A DNA stretch of 64,000 bases from Olleya sp. YS (GCF_029760915.1 NZ_CP121685.1:1958001-2022000); one strand, 5' to 3'; numbered from the stretch's first letter, positions 17,279-26,720 are shown. The notes: generated by a model not told the origin, from the letters alone. Numbers and translations: made by a program.

Positions 17279-18441
17279 TGCCAAAAATATTAGTAATAGA
17301 AGACGAAGCTGCAATTAGAAGAGTATTAATAAAAATACTTTCTGAAGAAAATGATACGTATCAAGTCGATGAAGCCGAAGATGGTTTAGCTGGAATCGAT
17401 AAAATAAAAAAAGAAGACTATGACCTCATTCTTTGTGATATTAAAATGCCAAAAATGGATGGTGTTGAAGTCTTAGAAGCAGTAAAAAAAATAAAACCAG
17501 AAATACCAATGGTTATGATTTCTGGTCATGGCGATTTAGATACAGCTGTTAACACGATGCGTTTAGGTGCTTTTGATTATATATCAAAACCACCAGATTT
17601 GAACCGTTTACTAAATACAGTTAGAAATGCGTTGGACAGAAAAGAATTAGTTGTAGAAAATACTATTCTTAAAAAGAAAGTCAGCAAAAAATACGAAATG
17701 ATTGGTGAGAGTGACGCTATTGCTCAAATCAAAGATATTATAGATAAAGTGGCTCCAACAGATGCACGTGTACTAATTACAGGACCTAACGGAACCGGAA
17801 AAGAACTTGTTGCACATTGGTTACATCAAAAAAGTGAACGTGCTAAAGGACCTATGATTGAAGTGAACTGTGCAGCAATCCCTTCAGAGCTAATAGAAAG
17901 CGAATTATTTGGACATGTTAAAGGCGCATTCACCAGTGCTGCAAAAGACAGAGCAGGAAAGTTTGAAGCTGCTAATGGTGGAACCATTTTTTTAGATGAA
18001 ATCGGAGACATGAGCCTGTCTGCACAAGCTAAAGTACTTCGTGCGTTACAAGAAAGTCGTATTCAGCGTGTGGGAAGCGATAAGGACATTAAGGTTAATG
18101 TACGTGTGATTGCTGCTACCAATAAAAATTTAAAAAAGGAAATTGAAGACGGTAAATTCCGTGAAGATTTATATCACAGATTAGCAGTTATCTTAGTTAA
18201 AGTACCAGCTTTAAATGATAGACGAGAAGATATACCATTATTAATTAATCATTTTGCAGCTAAAATCGCAGAAGAACAAGGGACTGCTCACAAATCGTTT
18301 TCAGCAAAAGCAATTAAATTACTTCAAGATTATGATTGGACTGGAAATATTAGAGAGTTAAGAAATGTTGTAGAACGTTTAATAATTCTTGGCGGAAGTG
18401 AAGTAAGCGAACAAGATGTCAAATTATTTGCTAGTAAATAA
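17278..18441 (+). CDS. sigma-54-type response regulator without a DNA-binding domain
   Basis: 387 residues. Receiver domain 1-120 with the phosphorylation site Asp54 (ILCDIKMPKMDG) and conserved acidic pair EDE near the start. The AAA+ domain follows: Walker A GPNGTGKE (about 168), the sigma-54 contact loop GAFTSA (about 216, usually GAFTGA), Walker B GTIFLDEIGDM and WTGNIREL. The protein ends 30 residues later at LFASK, with no Fis-type helix-turn-helix. It therefore cannot bind an enhancer by the usual domain and may act from solution or with another protein. Its start overlaps the preceding stop codon. No histidine kinase is nearby. Confidence 0.92.
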   Translation: MPKILVIEDEAAIRRVLIKILSEENDTYQVDEAEDGLAGIDKIKKEDYDLILCDIKMPKMDGVEVLEAVKKIKPEIPMVMISGHGDLDTAVNTMRLGAFDYISKPPDLNRLLNTVRNALDRKELVVENTILKKKVSKKYEMIGESDAIAQIKDIIDKVAPTDARVLITGPNGTGKELVAHWLHQKSERAKGPMIEVNCAAIPSELIESELFGHVKGAFTSAAKDRAGKFEAANGGTIFLDEIGDMSLSAQAKVLRALQESRIQRVGSDKDIKVNVRVIAATNKNLKKEIEDGKFREDLYHRLAVILVKVPALNDRREDIPLLINHFAAKIAEEQGTAHKSFSAKAIKLLQDYDWTGNIRELRNVVERLIILGGSEVSEQDVKLFASK

Positions 18442-18445
18442 AATC

Positions 18446-18474
18446 AAAAAGCCTCTAAATTAGAGGCTTTTTTT
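18446..18474. terminator. terminator between convergent genes
   Basis: AAAAAGCCTCTAA and TTAGAGGCTTTTT form a 13-bp stem, with A and T runs that allow use on both strands. Confidence 0.85.
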
Positions 18475-19681
18475 AAATATTAAATCTAAATCCAAACCCT
18501 GTTTGTATATCAGGATTATTATTAACAGTTAAGTCTTGTTGTACATAAAAAAAGGTTGTAGTTTTCTTACCAAAAGAGTAAATAAACGTCCAGTAATTAT
18601 TGTTTTTATATAAGTTGGTAACACCTTGTCCCCAAGAATTGAATGCCATTTCATTTCGTATAGGTATAATATATTCCAATTCGTCTTTTTTATTTAAACT
18701 AGTTTGAAAATAAAAATCTGTACCAAACGTATGAATCGTCCCTTTTTTAGAAATAAAACTATATTCTAATGCAGTCTCTAAAAACCCTATAAAGTTATTA
18801 GTTCCAAACATCACATTATCCGATTTAAAATTTACTAACCCTTTTCTTAGACTCCCTAAACTTAATCCTAAATTAAACGTGTTACGGTCATTAATACCAA
18901 TAGTTTTAATAGCATTGGCAGAAACACCAAAATCTAAAGACGAGTTGCTTTTAGATAGATTTGCACCCAAATGTCCTCCAAAATTAACACCTATGGTTTT
19001 ATTTTTAATAAAATCTGGGTAGTAGTAGTAACTAGCTTCTATACCTGTTGCAAAAAAATCTCCAGCATCAATAGTTACAGTATTCCCTGCTCTATCATTA
19101 TAAGTTATATTAGCTTTGTTTAATCCAAATACGCGTCTATCAAAAGGATCATTTCCACCAGCAATATTATCATGAAAATCTTCAATAATTGTATCATTGG
19201 TAAAAATAGAAAAAGGTGTTTTTCCTTTAGTTAATAGATAGGTTCTTATACCAATTTGCAATTCATGTTTTTCAGCAAGCCTAATATTTACAGCAGCTTT
19301 AAAACCTTTAATTACACCATCATTAGCTAGGTTAAACGAATCTTTGTCTATAGTATTTTCGTCAAAAGCCCTATGCGCTTGGTCCCAATTGTAACCTCTA
19401 ACAATTGCTCTGTCTGCTTCGTTTTTTGGAATGTAAACATTGACAGGAGGACTCCATATATTACCACTTTCTATACTAAAATTAATATAGTTTTTGTTTG
19501 GTGCTTCCCTTTCAAAATGACCTTGAAGTCTATTAAAAAAGACACCAAAACTGTGAGTAGATAAAATGTTAGGCTTTGTAATGTTGTTTTTCGTAAACCT
19601 ATCTAAATCAACATCTTCTTGAGCAATTGAAAATAAGGATATAAAGCAAAACAGTAATAATAGATAATAGCGATTTATCAT
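18473..19681 (-). CDS. outer-membrane beta-barrel protein of unknown function
   Basis: 402 residues with a signal peptide ending FSIAQ. The mature part is rich in amphipathic strands, such as KTIGVNFGGHLGANLSKSN and KKTTTFFYVQQDL, and ends in the aromatic strand GFGFRFNI, typical of outer-membrane barrels. I see no enzyme motif. It is divergent from the PPK2 gene, with only about 68 bp between them. Confidence 0.7.
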   Translation of the reverse strand: MINRYYLLLLFCFISLFSIAQEDVDLDRFTKNNITKPNILSTHSFGVFFNRLQGHFEREAPNKNYINFSIESGNIWSPPVNVYIPKNEADRAIVRGYNWDQAHRAFDENTIDKDSFNLANDGVIKGFKAAVNIRLAEKHELQIGIRTYLLTKGKTPFSIFTNDTIIEDFHDNIAGGNDPFDRRVFGLNKANITYNDRAGNTVTIDAGDFFATGIEASYYYYPDFIKNKTIGVNFGGHLGANLSKSNSSLDFGVSANAIKTIGINDRNTFNLGLSLGSLRKGLVNFKSDNVMFGTNNFIGFLETALEYSFISKKGTIHTFGTDFYFQTSLNKKDELEYIIPIRNEMAFNSWGQGVTNLYKNNNYWTFIYSFGKKTTTFFYVQQDLTVNNNPDIQTGFGFRFNI

Positions 19682-19749
19682 AGATTGAAAATATGAGCAC
19701 GAATCTACAAAATCTTCATTATATTTAAATATTAATAATTTAATCTTTC

Positions 19750-20628
19750 ATGAAACAAATTAATATCAAAGACCATAAAATAACATCAAAAATCAAATTA
19801 AATAATTTGCCAAGTCGATTAGATTTAGGAGCAGATAAAGACACTACAGAAGACGCTTTACGTAAGGTAAGACGACAACTAGGTAAGTTGCAAGATACTA
19901 TGTATGCACATGGTAAATACTCCGTTTTGGTGTGTTTGCAAGGGATGGATACGTCAGGAAAAGACAGTTTAATTCGTGAAGTATTTAAAGATTTTAATGC
20001 TAGAGGTGTAGAGGTCATGAGCTTTAAAGTTCCTACAGAATTAGAACTAAAACATGACTACCTATGGAGGCATTATATAAAATTACCTGCACGTGGTAAA
20101 TTTGGAGTACACAATCGTACGCACTATGAAAACGTTTTGGTGACTCGCGTGCATCCAGAATATATTTTAAACGAGAATATTCCAACTGTAACATCAGTCG
20201 ATGACGTTAATGAAGCTTTCTGGGACCAGCGTTTTGATCAAATTAATAATTTTGAAAAGCATTTAGTAGACAATGGTACATTAGTTTTTAAATTTTTCCT
20301 TAACCTGTCTAAAGACGAGCAACGTAACAGGTTATTACGTCGTCTTAACAAAAAGGAGAAAAATTGGAAGTTCTCAGCAGGCGACCTTAAAGAACGCAAA
20401 CTTTGGGATAACTATATGGATTGTTACGAAGATGCGATTAATAGAACAAGTAAGGAGTATGCACCATGGTATAACATTCCAGCAGATGATAAGCCTACTG
20501 CTAGATTAATTGTCGCATCAATATTATACGATACGCTAAAAACATATACAGATATTAAAGAACCAGAATTGGATGACAAAACAAAAGCCAATTTACATTT
20601 ATATAAAGAACAATTAAGTAACGAGTAA
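19750..20628 (+). CDS. ppk2: polyphosphate kinase 2 family nucleotide phosphotransferase
   Basis: 292 residues. Walker A loop LQGMDTSGKDSLIREVF (about 55-71), lid motif GVHNRTHYENVLVTRVHPE, and the sequence WDQRFDQINNFEKHL typical of PPK2. PPK2 enzymes transfer phosphate between polyphosphate and nucleoside mono- or diphosphates; the residues visible do not let me assign the subclass. It is transcribed alone and followed by a hairpin. Confidence 0.92.
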   Translation: MKQINIKDHKITSKIKLNNLPSRLDLGADKDTTEDALRKVRRQLGKLQDTMYAHGKYSVLVCLQGMDTSGKDSLIREVFKDFNARGVEVMSFKVPTELELKHDYLWRHYIKLPARGKFGVHNRTHYENVLVTRVHPEYILNENIPTVTSVDDVNEAFWDQRFDQINNFEKHLVDNGTLVFKFFLNLSKDEQRNRLLRRLNKKEKNWKFSAGDLKERKLWDNYMDCYEDAINRTSKEYAPWYNIPADDKPTARLIVASILYDTLKTYTDIKEPELDDKTKANLHLYKEQLSNE

Positions 20629-20630
20629 CA

Positions 20631-20655
20631 ATTCCTGCGTCGACAGGAATTTTAA
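20631..20655 (+). terminator. terminator of ppk2
   Basis: AATTCCTG and CAGGAATT form an 8-bp stem around CGTCGA, followed by TT. Confidence 0.6.
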
Positions 20656-20674
20656 AATAGATGAATATAATTTT

Positions 20675-20752
20675 TGGCGTTACCACAAGGGTCGCGCTTT
20701 CACTACTCGCTCTCTACGAGGAGCTCAGACAAACCGTTCAATCGCTAACGCA
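20675..20752. repeat. REP-like element with GCGTTA/TAACGC ends
   Basis: A 78-bp GC-rich block, unlike its surroundings, starts GGCGTTACCACAAGGGTCGC and ends GCTAACGCAC. The ends form an inverted repeat (GCGTTA with TAACGC) and an inner CTCTCTACGAGGAG hairpin is present. I remember very similar blocks in other flavobacterial genomes, so it is likely a dispersed repeat. It ends only 6 bp before the start codon of the peptidase gene. Confidence 0.65.
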
Positions 20753-20758
20753 CTTACT

Positions 20759-22156
20759 ATGAAACAACTATTTATACTACTAACACTATTACTATCAATT
20801 AACGTTTCTTCTCAATCAGATCAAGACGTTTTAAAAACCATTTACAGTCAGTCCTTAACCAATGGTAAAGCCTATCAATGGTTAGACCATTTGTCAAACC
20901 AAATTGGTGGACGCTTATCAGGATCTACAAATGCAGAAAAAGCAGTGCAATACACTAAATCCGAACTAGAAAAACTAGGTTTAGATAAAGTCTGGTTACA
21001 AGAAGTGATGGTGCCTAAGTGGGAACGTGGAGAAAAAGAAGTGGGCTATTTTACAACCAATAACAACAAAATAGATGTTAATATTTGTGCACTTGGTGGT
21101 TCTGTTGCGACATCAGACTCAGGTTTACAAGCTAACGTAATAGAAGTAAAAAGCTTTGAAGAATTAGAAGCACTAGGCAACACAGTAAAAGGTAAAATAG
21201 TCTTTTTTAATGGTGCCATGAATCCAGAGTTAATTAATACTTTCGAGGCTTATGGTGGATGCTCTAAACAACGATACGCAGGTGCTTACGAAGCAGGAAA
21301 ATTAGGAGCAGTAGGTGTTATTGTTAGATCGTTAAACTTGCGTCAAGACGATTTACCACATACAGGAAGTATGGGTTATTTGGATTTACCAAATGAGCAA
21401 CGCATACCATCTGCAGCAATTAGTACCAATGATGCTAACAAACTCTCAGAAGCTTTAAAAAAAGATAACAATTTGACGTTTTACTTTAAACAAAACTGTC
21501 AACAATATGAAGATGTCTTGTCGTATAATGTCATTGGCGAAATTACAGGAAGTGAATATCCTAACGAGTTTATGGTAGTTGGAGGACATCTTGATTCTTG
21601 GGATTTAGGAGATGGCTCGCATGACGATGGAGCAGGAGTAGTACAATCTATGGATGTACTTAGATTATTAAAAGAAAGCGGAATTAAACCTAAACGTACC
21701 ATTCGTGTGGTATTATTTATGAACGAAGAAAACGGTTTGCGTGGTGGAAAAAAATACGCAGAAGAAGCCAAACAAAACAACGAAAACCATGTCTTTGCTT
21801 TAGAGAGTGACTCAGGTGGATTTACACCTCGTGGTTTTAGTTTTGATTGTAGTGACGCAGTATTAAATAAAGTGTTGGGTTGGGAGTCGTTATTTAAGCC
21901 ATACTTGATTCATTATTTTGAAAAAGGCTACAGTGGAGCAGATATTGGACCATTAAAAAACGATAATATTGTGTTAGCTGGTTTGCGTCCAGACTCGCAA
22001 CGCTATTTTGATCATCACCATGCAGCAAACGATACGTTTGATGCAGTTAATAAACGCGAGCTAGAACTTGGTGCAGCAACCATGACCAGTTTAGTGTATT
22101 TATTTGATAAATATGGAACCAATACTATTCCTGAAGTTAAACAGTTTAAGGATTAA
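20759..22156 (+). CDS. secreted M28-family aminopeptidase
   Basis: 465 residues with a signal peptide (ends NVSSQ). A protease-associated domain (about 130-230) is inserted before the peptidase part. Zinc ligands of M28 are visible: GGHLDSWD, GSHDDGAG (Asp), NEENGLRGG (catalytic Glu pair), ALESDSGG (Asp), and HHHAANDTFD (His). The enzyme removes amino acids from peptides outside the inner membrane. It is followed after 3 bp by an M23 peptidase and then a DinB-like gene, forming an operon. Confidence 0.93.
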   Translation: MKQLFILLTLLLSINVSSQSDQDVLKTIYSQSLTNGKAYQWLDHLSNQIGGRLSGSTNAEKAVQYTKSELEKLGLDKVWLQEVMVPKWERGEKEVGYFTTNNNKIDVNICALGGSVATSDSGLQANVIEVKSFEELEALGNTVKGKIVFFNGAMNPELINTFEAYGGCSKQRYAGAYEAGKLGAVGVIVRSLNLRQDDLPHTGSMGYLDLPNEQRIPSAAISTNDANKLSEALKKDNNLTFYFKQNCQQYEDVLSYNVIGEITGSEYPNEFMVVGGHLDSWDLGDGSHDDGAGVVQSMDVLRLLKESGIKPKRTIRVVLFMNEENGLRGGKKYAEEAKQNNENHVFALESDSGGFTPRGFSFDCSDAVLNKVLGWESLFKPYLIHYFEKGYSGADIGPLKNDNIVLAGLRPDSQRYFDHHHAANDTFDAVNKRELELGAATMTSLVYLFDKYGTNTIPEVKQFKD

Positions 22157-22159
22157 TCA

Positions 22160-22747
22160 TTGAAATTTGGATTTACTATACTAATTATTCTATTTGCTTT
22201 CAGTTGTAAAACCGAAAATAAAAAAAATATGCCTGCTACAAATGAGGATAATATAGTTTCAAAAAAAGTATTAGACACTTTTAAATTTACAAATGGTTAT
22301 GATTTTCCAGTAGGAAAGCCAGATGCAAAACAATATTATAATGCTCAAGGGTTTCAAGTAAACGACCATTTAGGAGATGATTGGAACGGAAAAGGAGGTG
22401 GGAATACAGATTTTGGTGATCCCATTTATGCAATAGCTAATGGTTACATATCTTTTGCAGAAGATTATAGAGGAGGTTGGGGAAACGTCATTAGAATCAT
22501 TCATTACAATCCAGACTCAACACAAGTAGAATCTCTTTACGCACATTGTAAACAGGTTTTTGTGAAGAAAGGAGATTACGTTACAAAAGGCACAAAAATT
22601 GGCACAATTGGCACAGCTGATGGTGCATATTTAGCACATTTACATCTAGAAATTAGAGATGAGATTGGATTGCCTATTGGCTCAGGTTATTCAACAGAAA
22701 CAGAAGGATATTTAGACCCAACAGATTATATTAATAACAATAGGTAA
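22160..22747 (+). CDS. M23-family (LytM) lipoprotein endopeptidase, TTG start
   Basis: 195 residues starting at TTG, which gives a full lipoprotein signal (hydrophobic stretch, lipobox FSCK at about Cys16); the next ATG lies beyond the signal peptide, so TTG is preferred. The LytM domain has HLGDDWNG (His and Asp ligands), YAHC and AHLHLEIR (HxH), the complete zinc set, so it should cleave peptide cross-links in peptidoglycan or a similar peptide. It is translated close behind the M28 gene. Confidence 0.9.
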   Translation: MKFGFTILIILFAFSCKTENKKNMPATNEDNIVSKKVLDTFKFTNGYDFPVGKPDAKQYYNAQGFQVNDHLGDDWNGKGGGNTDFGDPIYAIANGYISFAEDYRGGWGNVIRIIHYNPDSTQVESLYAHCKQVFVKKGDYVTKGTKIGTIGTADGAYLAHLHLEIRDEIGLPIGSGYSTETEGYLDPTDYINNNR

Positions 22748-22748
22748 A

Positions 22749-23312
22749 ATGAAAAACACATTACTACTTTTAACATTAATTCTATCTACAATCATTATAA
22801 CACAAAATAATGATTTACCATATTATGAATTGCCTGAAGCATCAGAAAGCTACACAGCAGGTACAGTTGCAGCACGACAAGTGGATGCGTTAGGTTTCAG
22901 ATTTTATCATGCAACGGATGGATTAACAGAAAAAGATTTAGAGTATAAACCAACAGATTCTGTGAGGACAACTGCAGAAACAGTAGATCATATTTACGAC
23001 CTATCAAAAATCATATTAAATTCAACATTAAAAAAAGCCAATTCAAAAGAGAGTGCTAACTTAACTTTTGAGGACAAACGTGCTGCTACTTTAAAAAATC
23101 TAAAACAAGCAGCAGATATTTTAAGAGCAAGCGAAGATATCTCGCAATTCAAAATCATTTTTGGAGAAAGACAGATTCCGTTTTGGAATAACATTAATGG
23201 ACCAATAGCAGATGCTATTTGGCATTGTGGACAAATTGCCTCATTTAGACGTGTAACTGGCAATCCTATAAATCCAAAAGTGAATCACTTTACCGGAACT
23301 GTAAAAAAGTAA
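22749..23312 (+). CDS. secreted DinB-like protein
   Basis: 187 residues with a signal peptide of about 20 residues. The mature part is helical with VDHIYDLSKIIL and DAIWHCGQIASFRRVTGNP, the two His-containing helices of the DinB/YfiT four-helix bundle that usually bind a metal ion. Known members include thiol transferases, but most lack an assigned role. It is 1 bp after the M23 gene and likely shares its transcript. Export is unusual for DinB proteins. Confidence 0.75.
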   Translation: MKNTLLLLTLILSTIIITQNNDLPYYELPEASESYTAGTVAARQVDALGFRFYHATDGLTEKDLEYKPTDSVRTTAETVDHIYDLSKIILNSTLKKANSKESANLTFEDKRAATLKNLKQAADILRASEDISQFKIIFGERQIPFWNNINGPIADAIWHCGQIASFRRVTGNPINPKVNHFTGTVKK

Positions 23313-23456
23313 TTATTGATTTTTAGAATCTTGTAATTTTCGATTCATCTCATCAATTTCTTTTTTTCTAGCTAGTAGCTCTTCGTTAAAATAAACACCA
23401 TCAGAGTGCATGTCTGCAGGAGTACGATAGGACATAAAGTGATTTTTCGATTTCAT
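23313..23456 (-). CDS. small basic protein, 47 residues
   Basis: A short open frame reading MKSKNHFMSYRTPADMHSDG and ending RKLQDSKNQ. Its stop codon directly abuts the stop of the convergent DinB-like gene. The central ELLARKKEIDEMNRKLQDS part would form an amphipathic helix. The gap between 23313 and 23560 holds no other gene, which supports it as coding. I do not recognise a family; a small regulatory or adaptor protein is possible. Confidence 0.55.
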   Translation of the reverse strand: MKSKNHFMSYRTPADMHSDGVYFNEELLARKKEIDEMNRKLQDSKNQ

Positions 23457-23560
23457 AACAATTTTTTTTGTTTACAATTTAATAATAAAAGTTAAACAAA
23501 ATTGTTAATATATTTATAATAGTGACATTTAATTCATCAATCCATTGCTTTACATAACTT

Positions 23561-23935
23561 ATGAAACCAACATTACATCAAATTCATCCTGTATTACCAG
23601 TACAAAATGTGTTAGCAGCCTTATTTTTTTATACTCAAAAATTAGGATTTACTATTGCTTTTGCAGACGATCCTAAAAATCCAACGTATGCAGGAATACG
23701 TCGTGATCATATTGAAATTCATTTGCAGTGGCACGATGAAAAGGAATGGGATTTTAAAGTTGATAGACCAATGCTGCGTATAGTCACTCAATATGTTGAC
23801 GCGTTATATGATGAATATAAAGATAAAGACGTGTTTCATCCAGAAACCGTAGTTAAAGATACCGCTTGGCAAACTAGAGAATTTGCGTTTTACGATTTAT
23901 ATAAAAATGGATTAACCTTTTATCAAAATCTGTAA
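23561..23935 (+). CDS. VOC (glyoxalase/bleomycin resistance) superfamily protein
   Basis: 124 residues: IHPVLPVQNVLAALFFYTQKLGF starts the first beta-alpha-beta unit, with IRRDHIEIHLQWHDEKEW and LRIVTQYVDALYDEYKDKD following and EFAFYDLYKNGLTFYQNL as the end. This is the usual order for short, single-chain VOC proteins that dimerise. Metal ligands cannot be assigned safely. Function is unknown; the family includes glyoxalases and resistance proteins. Confidence 0.85.
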   Translation: MKPTLHQIHPVLPVQNVLAALFFYTQKLGFTIAFADDPKNPTYAGIRRDHIEIHLQWHDEKEWDFKVDRPMLRIVTQYVDALYDEYKDKDVFHPETVVKDTAWQTREFAFYDLYKNGLTFYQNL

Positions 23936-23982
23936 GTTATTGCGAGAAAACGAAACCATCTTATCAAATTAATAACTAGGTA

Positions 23983-25209
23983 CTAGGCTTTCACTTTTTT
24001 AGGTTTAAAATCTATTTCTACTTGATTTTTAAGAATATCATCAAAAGTTTCACGTTGTCTAATTAGATGGGCTTCGCCATTATAAACTAAGACTTCAGCT
24101 GGTCTGTAACGCGAATTATAGTTGCTAGCCATGCTGTAACAATAGGCACCAGCATTACTAAATGCAAGGATATTGCCTTCATTTATTTCAGAAATGCGTC
24201 TATTGTTAGCAAAGGTATCTGTTTCACAGATATAACCCACTACACTGTAAAAACGCTCACGTCCTTCTGGGTTTGAGAGGTTTCTAATATCGTGTTGCGA
24301 GCCATACAACATAGGTCTAATTAAATGGTTAAATCCACTGTCTACTTGTGCAAAAACAGTTGAGGTAGTTTGCTTTACAACATTGACCTTAACTAAAAAT
24401 TGTCCAGCTTCGCTTACTAGAAATTTACCAGGTTCAAAAGCTAAGGTTAATGGTTTACCATATTCTTTACAAAATTCGTTGAATCTTGTGCTTAATTTTT
24501 CGCCTAATTCTTCAATATTAGTTTCAATATCTCCTGCTTTATAAGGAACTTTAAATCCAGAACCAAAATCTATAAATTCTAAACTTTTAAAGTGTTTAGC
24601 GGTTTCAAACAAAATTTCGCTAGCATATAAAAACACATCAATATCTAAAATATCACTACCAGTATGCATATGGATACCGTTAATGTTCATTTTAGTATTT
24701 TCTACAATTCTAAGTATATGTGGTATTTGATGAATGGAAATTCCAAACTTGCTATCAATATGTCCAACAGAAATATTAGTATTTCCACCTGCCATAACAT
24801 GTGGATTTATTCTAATACAAACTGGAATCTCTGGGTGATTAGTTCCAAATTGTTCTAAAATAGATAGATTATCAATATTGATTTGGCAACCTAATTTAGC
24901 AACCGTTTCAATTTCTTCTAAAGACACGCCATTTGGCGTAAAAATGATGCTTTCTGCATTAAAACCTGCAGCCAATCCTAATTGTACTTCTTGTATGGAA
25001 ACAGTATCTAAACCAGCACCTAATTGTTTCATTAATTTTAAAACCGAGATATTAGACAAGGCTTTAACCGCATAATTAATTTTTAATTGATTAACGCCTT
25101 TAAAAGCAGTACTAAGTCTGTTGTATTGTGTGGCGATACGTTCTGCATCATAAACATAAATAGGGCTCCCAAAATCTTGTGCTATTTGTAATAATTGACT
25201 GTTTTGCAT
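23983..25209 (-). CDS. lysA: diaminopimelate decarboxylase
   Basis: 408 residues, fold-type III PLP enzyme. The PLP lysine is Lys49 in INYAVKA; other family motifs are GLDTVSIQE, IRINPHVMAG, GIHMHTGSD (His), FIDFGSGFKVPY, FEPGKFLVSEAG and ICETDTF. The C-terminal AFSNAGAYCYSMASNYNSR is also typical. The enzyme makes L-lysine from meso-diaminopimelate. It is transcribed alone; a TACCTTTG promoter box lies 20 bp upstream. Confidence 0.96.
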   Translation of the reverse strand: MQNSQLLQIAQDFGSPIYVYDAERIATQYNRLSTAFKGVNQLKINYAVKALSNISVLKLMKQLGAGLDTVSIQEVQLGLAAGFNAESIIFTPNGVSLEEIETVAKLGCQINIDNLSILEQFGTNHPEIPVCIRINPHVMAGGNTNISVGHIDSKFGISIHQIPHILRIVENTKMNINGIHMHTGSDILDIDVFLYASEILFETAKHFKSLEFIDFGSGFKVPYKAGDIETNIEELGEKLSTRFNEFCKEYGKPLTLAFEPGKFLVSEAGQFLVKVNVVKQTTSTVFAQVDSGFNHLIRPMLYGSQHDIRNLSNPEGRERFYSVVGYICETDTFANNRRISEINEGNILAFSNAGAYCYSMASNYNSRYRPAEVLVYNGEAHLIRQRETFDDILKNQVEIDFKPKKVKA

Positions 25210-25225
25210 TTTGTTTTCTTTTTGT

Positions 25226-25233
25226 CAAAGGTA
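25226..25233 (-). promoter_or_regulatory. -7 element of lysA
   Basis: TACCTTTG on the minus strand matches TAnnTTTG, 16 bp before the ATG. Confidence 0.5.
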
Positions 25234-25376
25234 TTTGTTTCCTTCTTTTTAAAAATTAAAGTAACGTAATATTACATATTTAAAACAATTTGTTAATTAT
25301 TTAACAATCTAAATTGTTCATAATTGTACTACTGTTTTTTCATAATTAATTATTAGGGTAAGTAAATGTGATTATT

Positions 25377-25384
25377 TACTTTTG
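25377..25384 (+). promoter_or_regulatory. -7 element of sucC
   Basis: TACTTTTG matches TAnnTTTG; the leader of about 55 bp that follows has no recognised structure. The lysA-sucC gap of 236 bp holds these two divergent promoters and otherwise AT-rich sequence. Confidence 0.55.
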
Positions 25385-25445
25385 TAGCTCTAAAATTTTA
25401 AGTTTTTCGCTTTTGCGGAAATAATATATAAATCCATTAATAAAG

Positions 25446-26639
25446 ATGAATTTACACGAATATCAAGGAAAAGAATTATTAAGCAGCTTTGGCGTACGTA
25501 TTCAGCGTGGTATTGTTGCACAAAATGCTGATGAAGCAGTTGCTGCAGCAAAAAAACTAACCGAAGACACAGGAACAGGATGGCATGTCATTAAAGCACA
25601 AGTACATGCTGGTGGACGTGGAAAAGGTGGTGGAGTTAAGTTGGCTAAAAATTTAGACCAAGTTAAAGACATTGCTGGTCAAATTATTGGTATGGACTTA
25701 GTAACTCCGCAAACATCTGCAGAAGGTAAACGTGTACATCAAGTATTAGTGGCAGAGGATGTGTATTATCCAGGAGACTCTGAGCCAAACGAATTTTACA
25801 TGTCTGTGTTATTAAACAGAGGTAATGGTCGTAATATGATTATGTATTCTACCGAAGGAGGAATGGATATAGAAACGGTTGCAGAAGAAACACCACATTT
25901 AATTTTTACTGAAGAAATCGATCCTGCAACAGGAATATTACCTTTTCAAGCTCGTCGTGTAGCCTTTAATTTAGGATTAAGCGGAATGGCTTTTAAAGAG
26001 ATGACAAAATTTGTTACTGCATTATACACTGCTTACGATAAGTCGGATGCGTCTTTATTTGAAATTAATCCAGTGTTAAAAACTAGTGATGATAAGATTT
26101 TGGCTGTAGATGCTAAAGTAACTATAGACGATAATGCCCTATACAGACATAAAGATTTAGCAGCATTACGTGATTTACGTGAAGAAAGCCCAATAGAGGT
26201 GGAAGCTGGTGAGTTAGGATTAAACTATGTAGACCTTGACGGAAACGTGGGTTGTATGGTAAATGGAGCAGGATTAGCTATGGCTACCATGGATTTAATT
26301 AAGCAAGCTGGTGGTGAGCCAGCTAATTTCTTAGATGTTGGTGGTACGGCAGATGCAGCTCGTGTTGAAGCAGCATTTAGAATTATTTTAAAAGATCCTG
26401 CTGTAAAAGCGATCTTGATTAATATTTTTGGTGGAATTGTACGTTGTGACCGTGTGGCACAAGGTGTAGTTGATGCTTATAAAAATATGGGAGATGCTAT
26501 TAACGTACCAATCATCGTGCGTTTACAAGGTACTAATGCTGACATCGCTAAAGAATTGATTGACAATTCTGGATTAGATGTGATGAGTGCTACCGAGTTC
26601 CAAGAAGCAGCAGATAAAGTACAAGCTGTTTTAGCATAA
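25446..26639 (+). CDS. sucC: succinyl-CoA synthetase beta subunit (ADP-forming)
   Basis: 397 residues. ATP-grasp part: [16 protein letters not shown] at the N-terminus, [18 protein letters not shown] for nucleotide binding, and FEINPVLKT; CoA-ligase part: [41 protein letters not shown] and VRLQGTNAD. The beta subunit binds ATP and succinate in the citric acid cycle enzyme. The alpha subunit gene sucD is not adjacent. A terminator follows the gene. Confidence 0.97.
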   Translation: MNLHEYQGKELLSSFGVRIQRGIVAQNADEAVAAAKKLTEDTGTGWHVIKAQVHAGGRGKGGGVKLAKNLDQVKDIAGQIIGMDLVTPQTSAEGKRVHQVLVAEDVYYPGDSEPNEFYMSVLLNRGNGRNMIMYSTEGGMDIETVAEETPHLIFTEEIDPATGILPFQARRVAFNLGLSGMAFKEMTKFVTALYTAYDKSDASLFEINPVLKTSDDKILAVDAKVTIDDNALYRHKDLAALRDLREESPIEVEAGELGLNYVDLDGNVGCMVNGAGLAMATMDLIKQAGGEPANFLDVGGTADAARVEAAFRIILKDPAVKAILINIFGGIVRCDRVAQGVVDAYKNMGDAINVPIIVRLQGTNADIAKELIDNSGLDVMSATEFQEAADKVQAVLA

Positions 26640-26687
26640 AACAATTATAAAGTCACTCTTAGCTAGTTAAAGAGTCTTATATAAATT

Positions 26688-26720
26688 AAAAGAGCAACGT
26701 TAATCGTTGCTCTTTTTTTT
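26688..26720. terminator. terminator between sucC and DUF1456 gene
   Basis: AAAAGAGCAACG, TTAAT and CGTTGCTCTTTT form a 12-bp stem with T and A runs for both strands. Confidence 0.9.

Noticed and set aside
20675-20752. The GC-rich block as a tRNA or other structured RNA gene
   Set aside because: No cloverleaf, anticodon stem or CCA end; the GCGTTA/TAACGC ends fit a dispersed repeat better.
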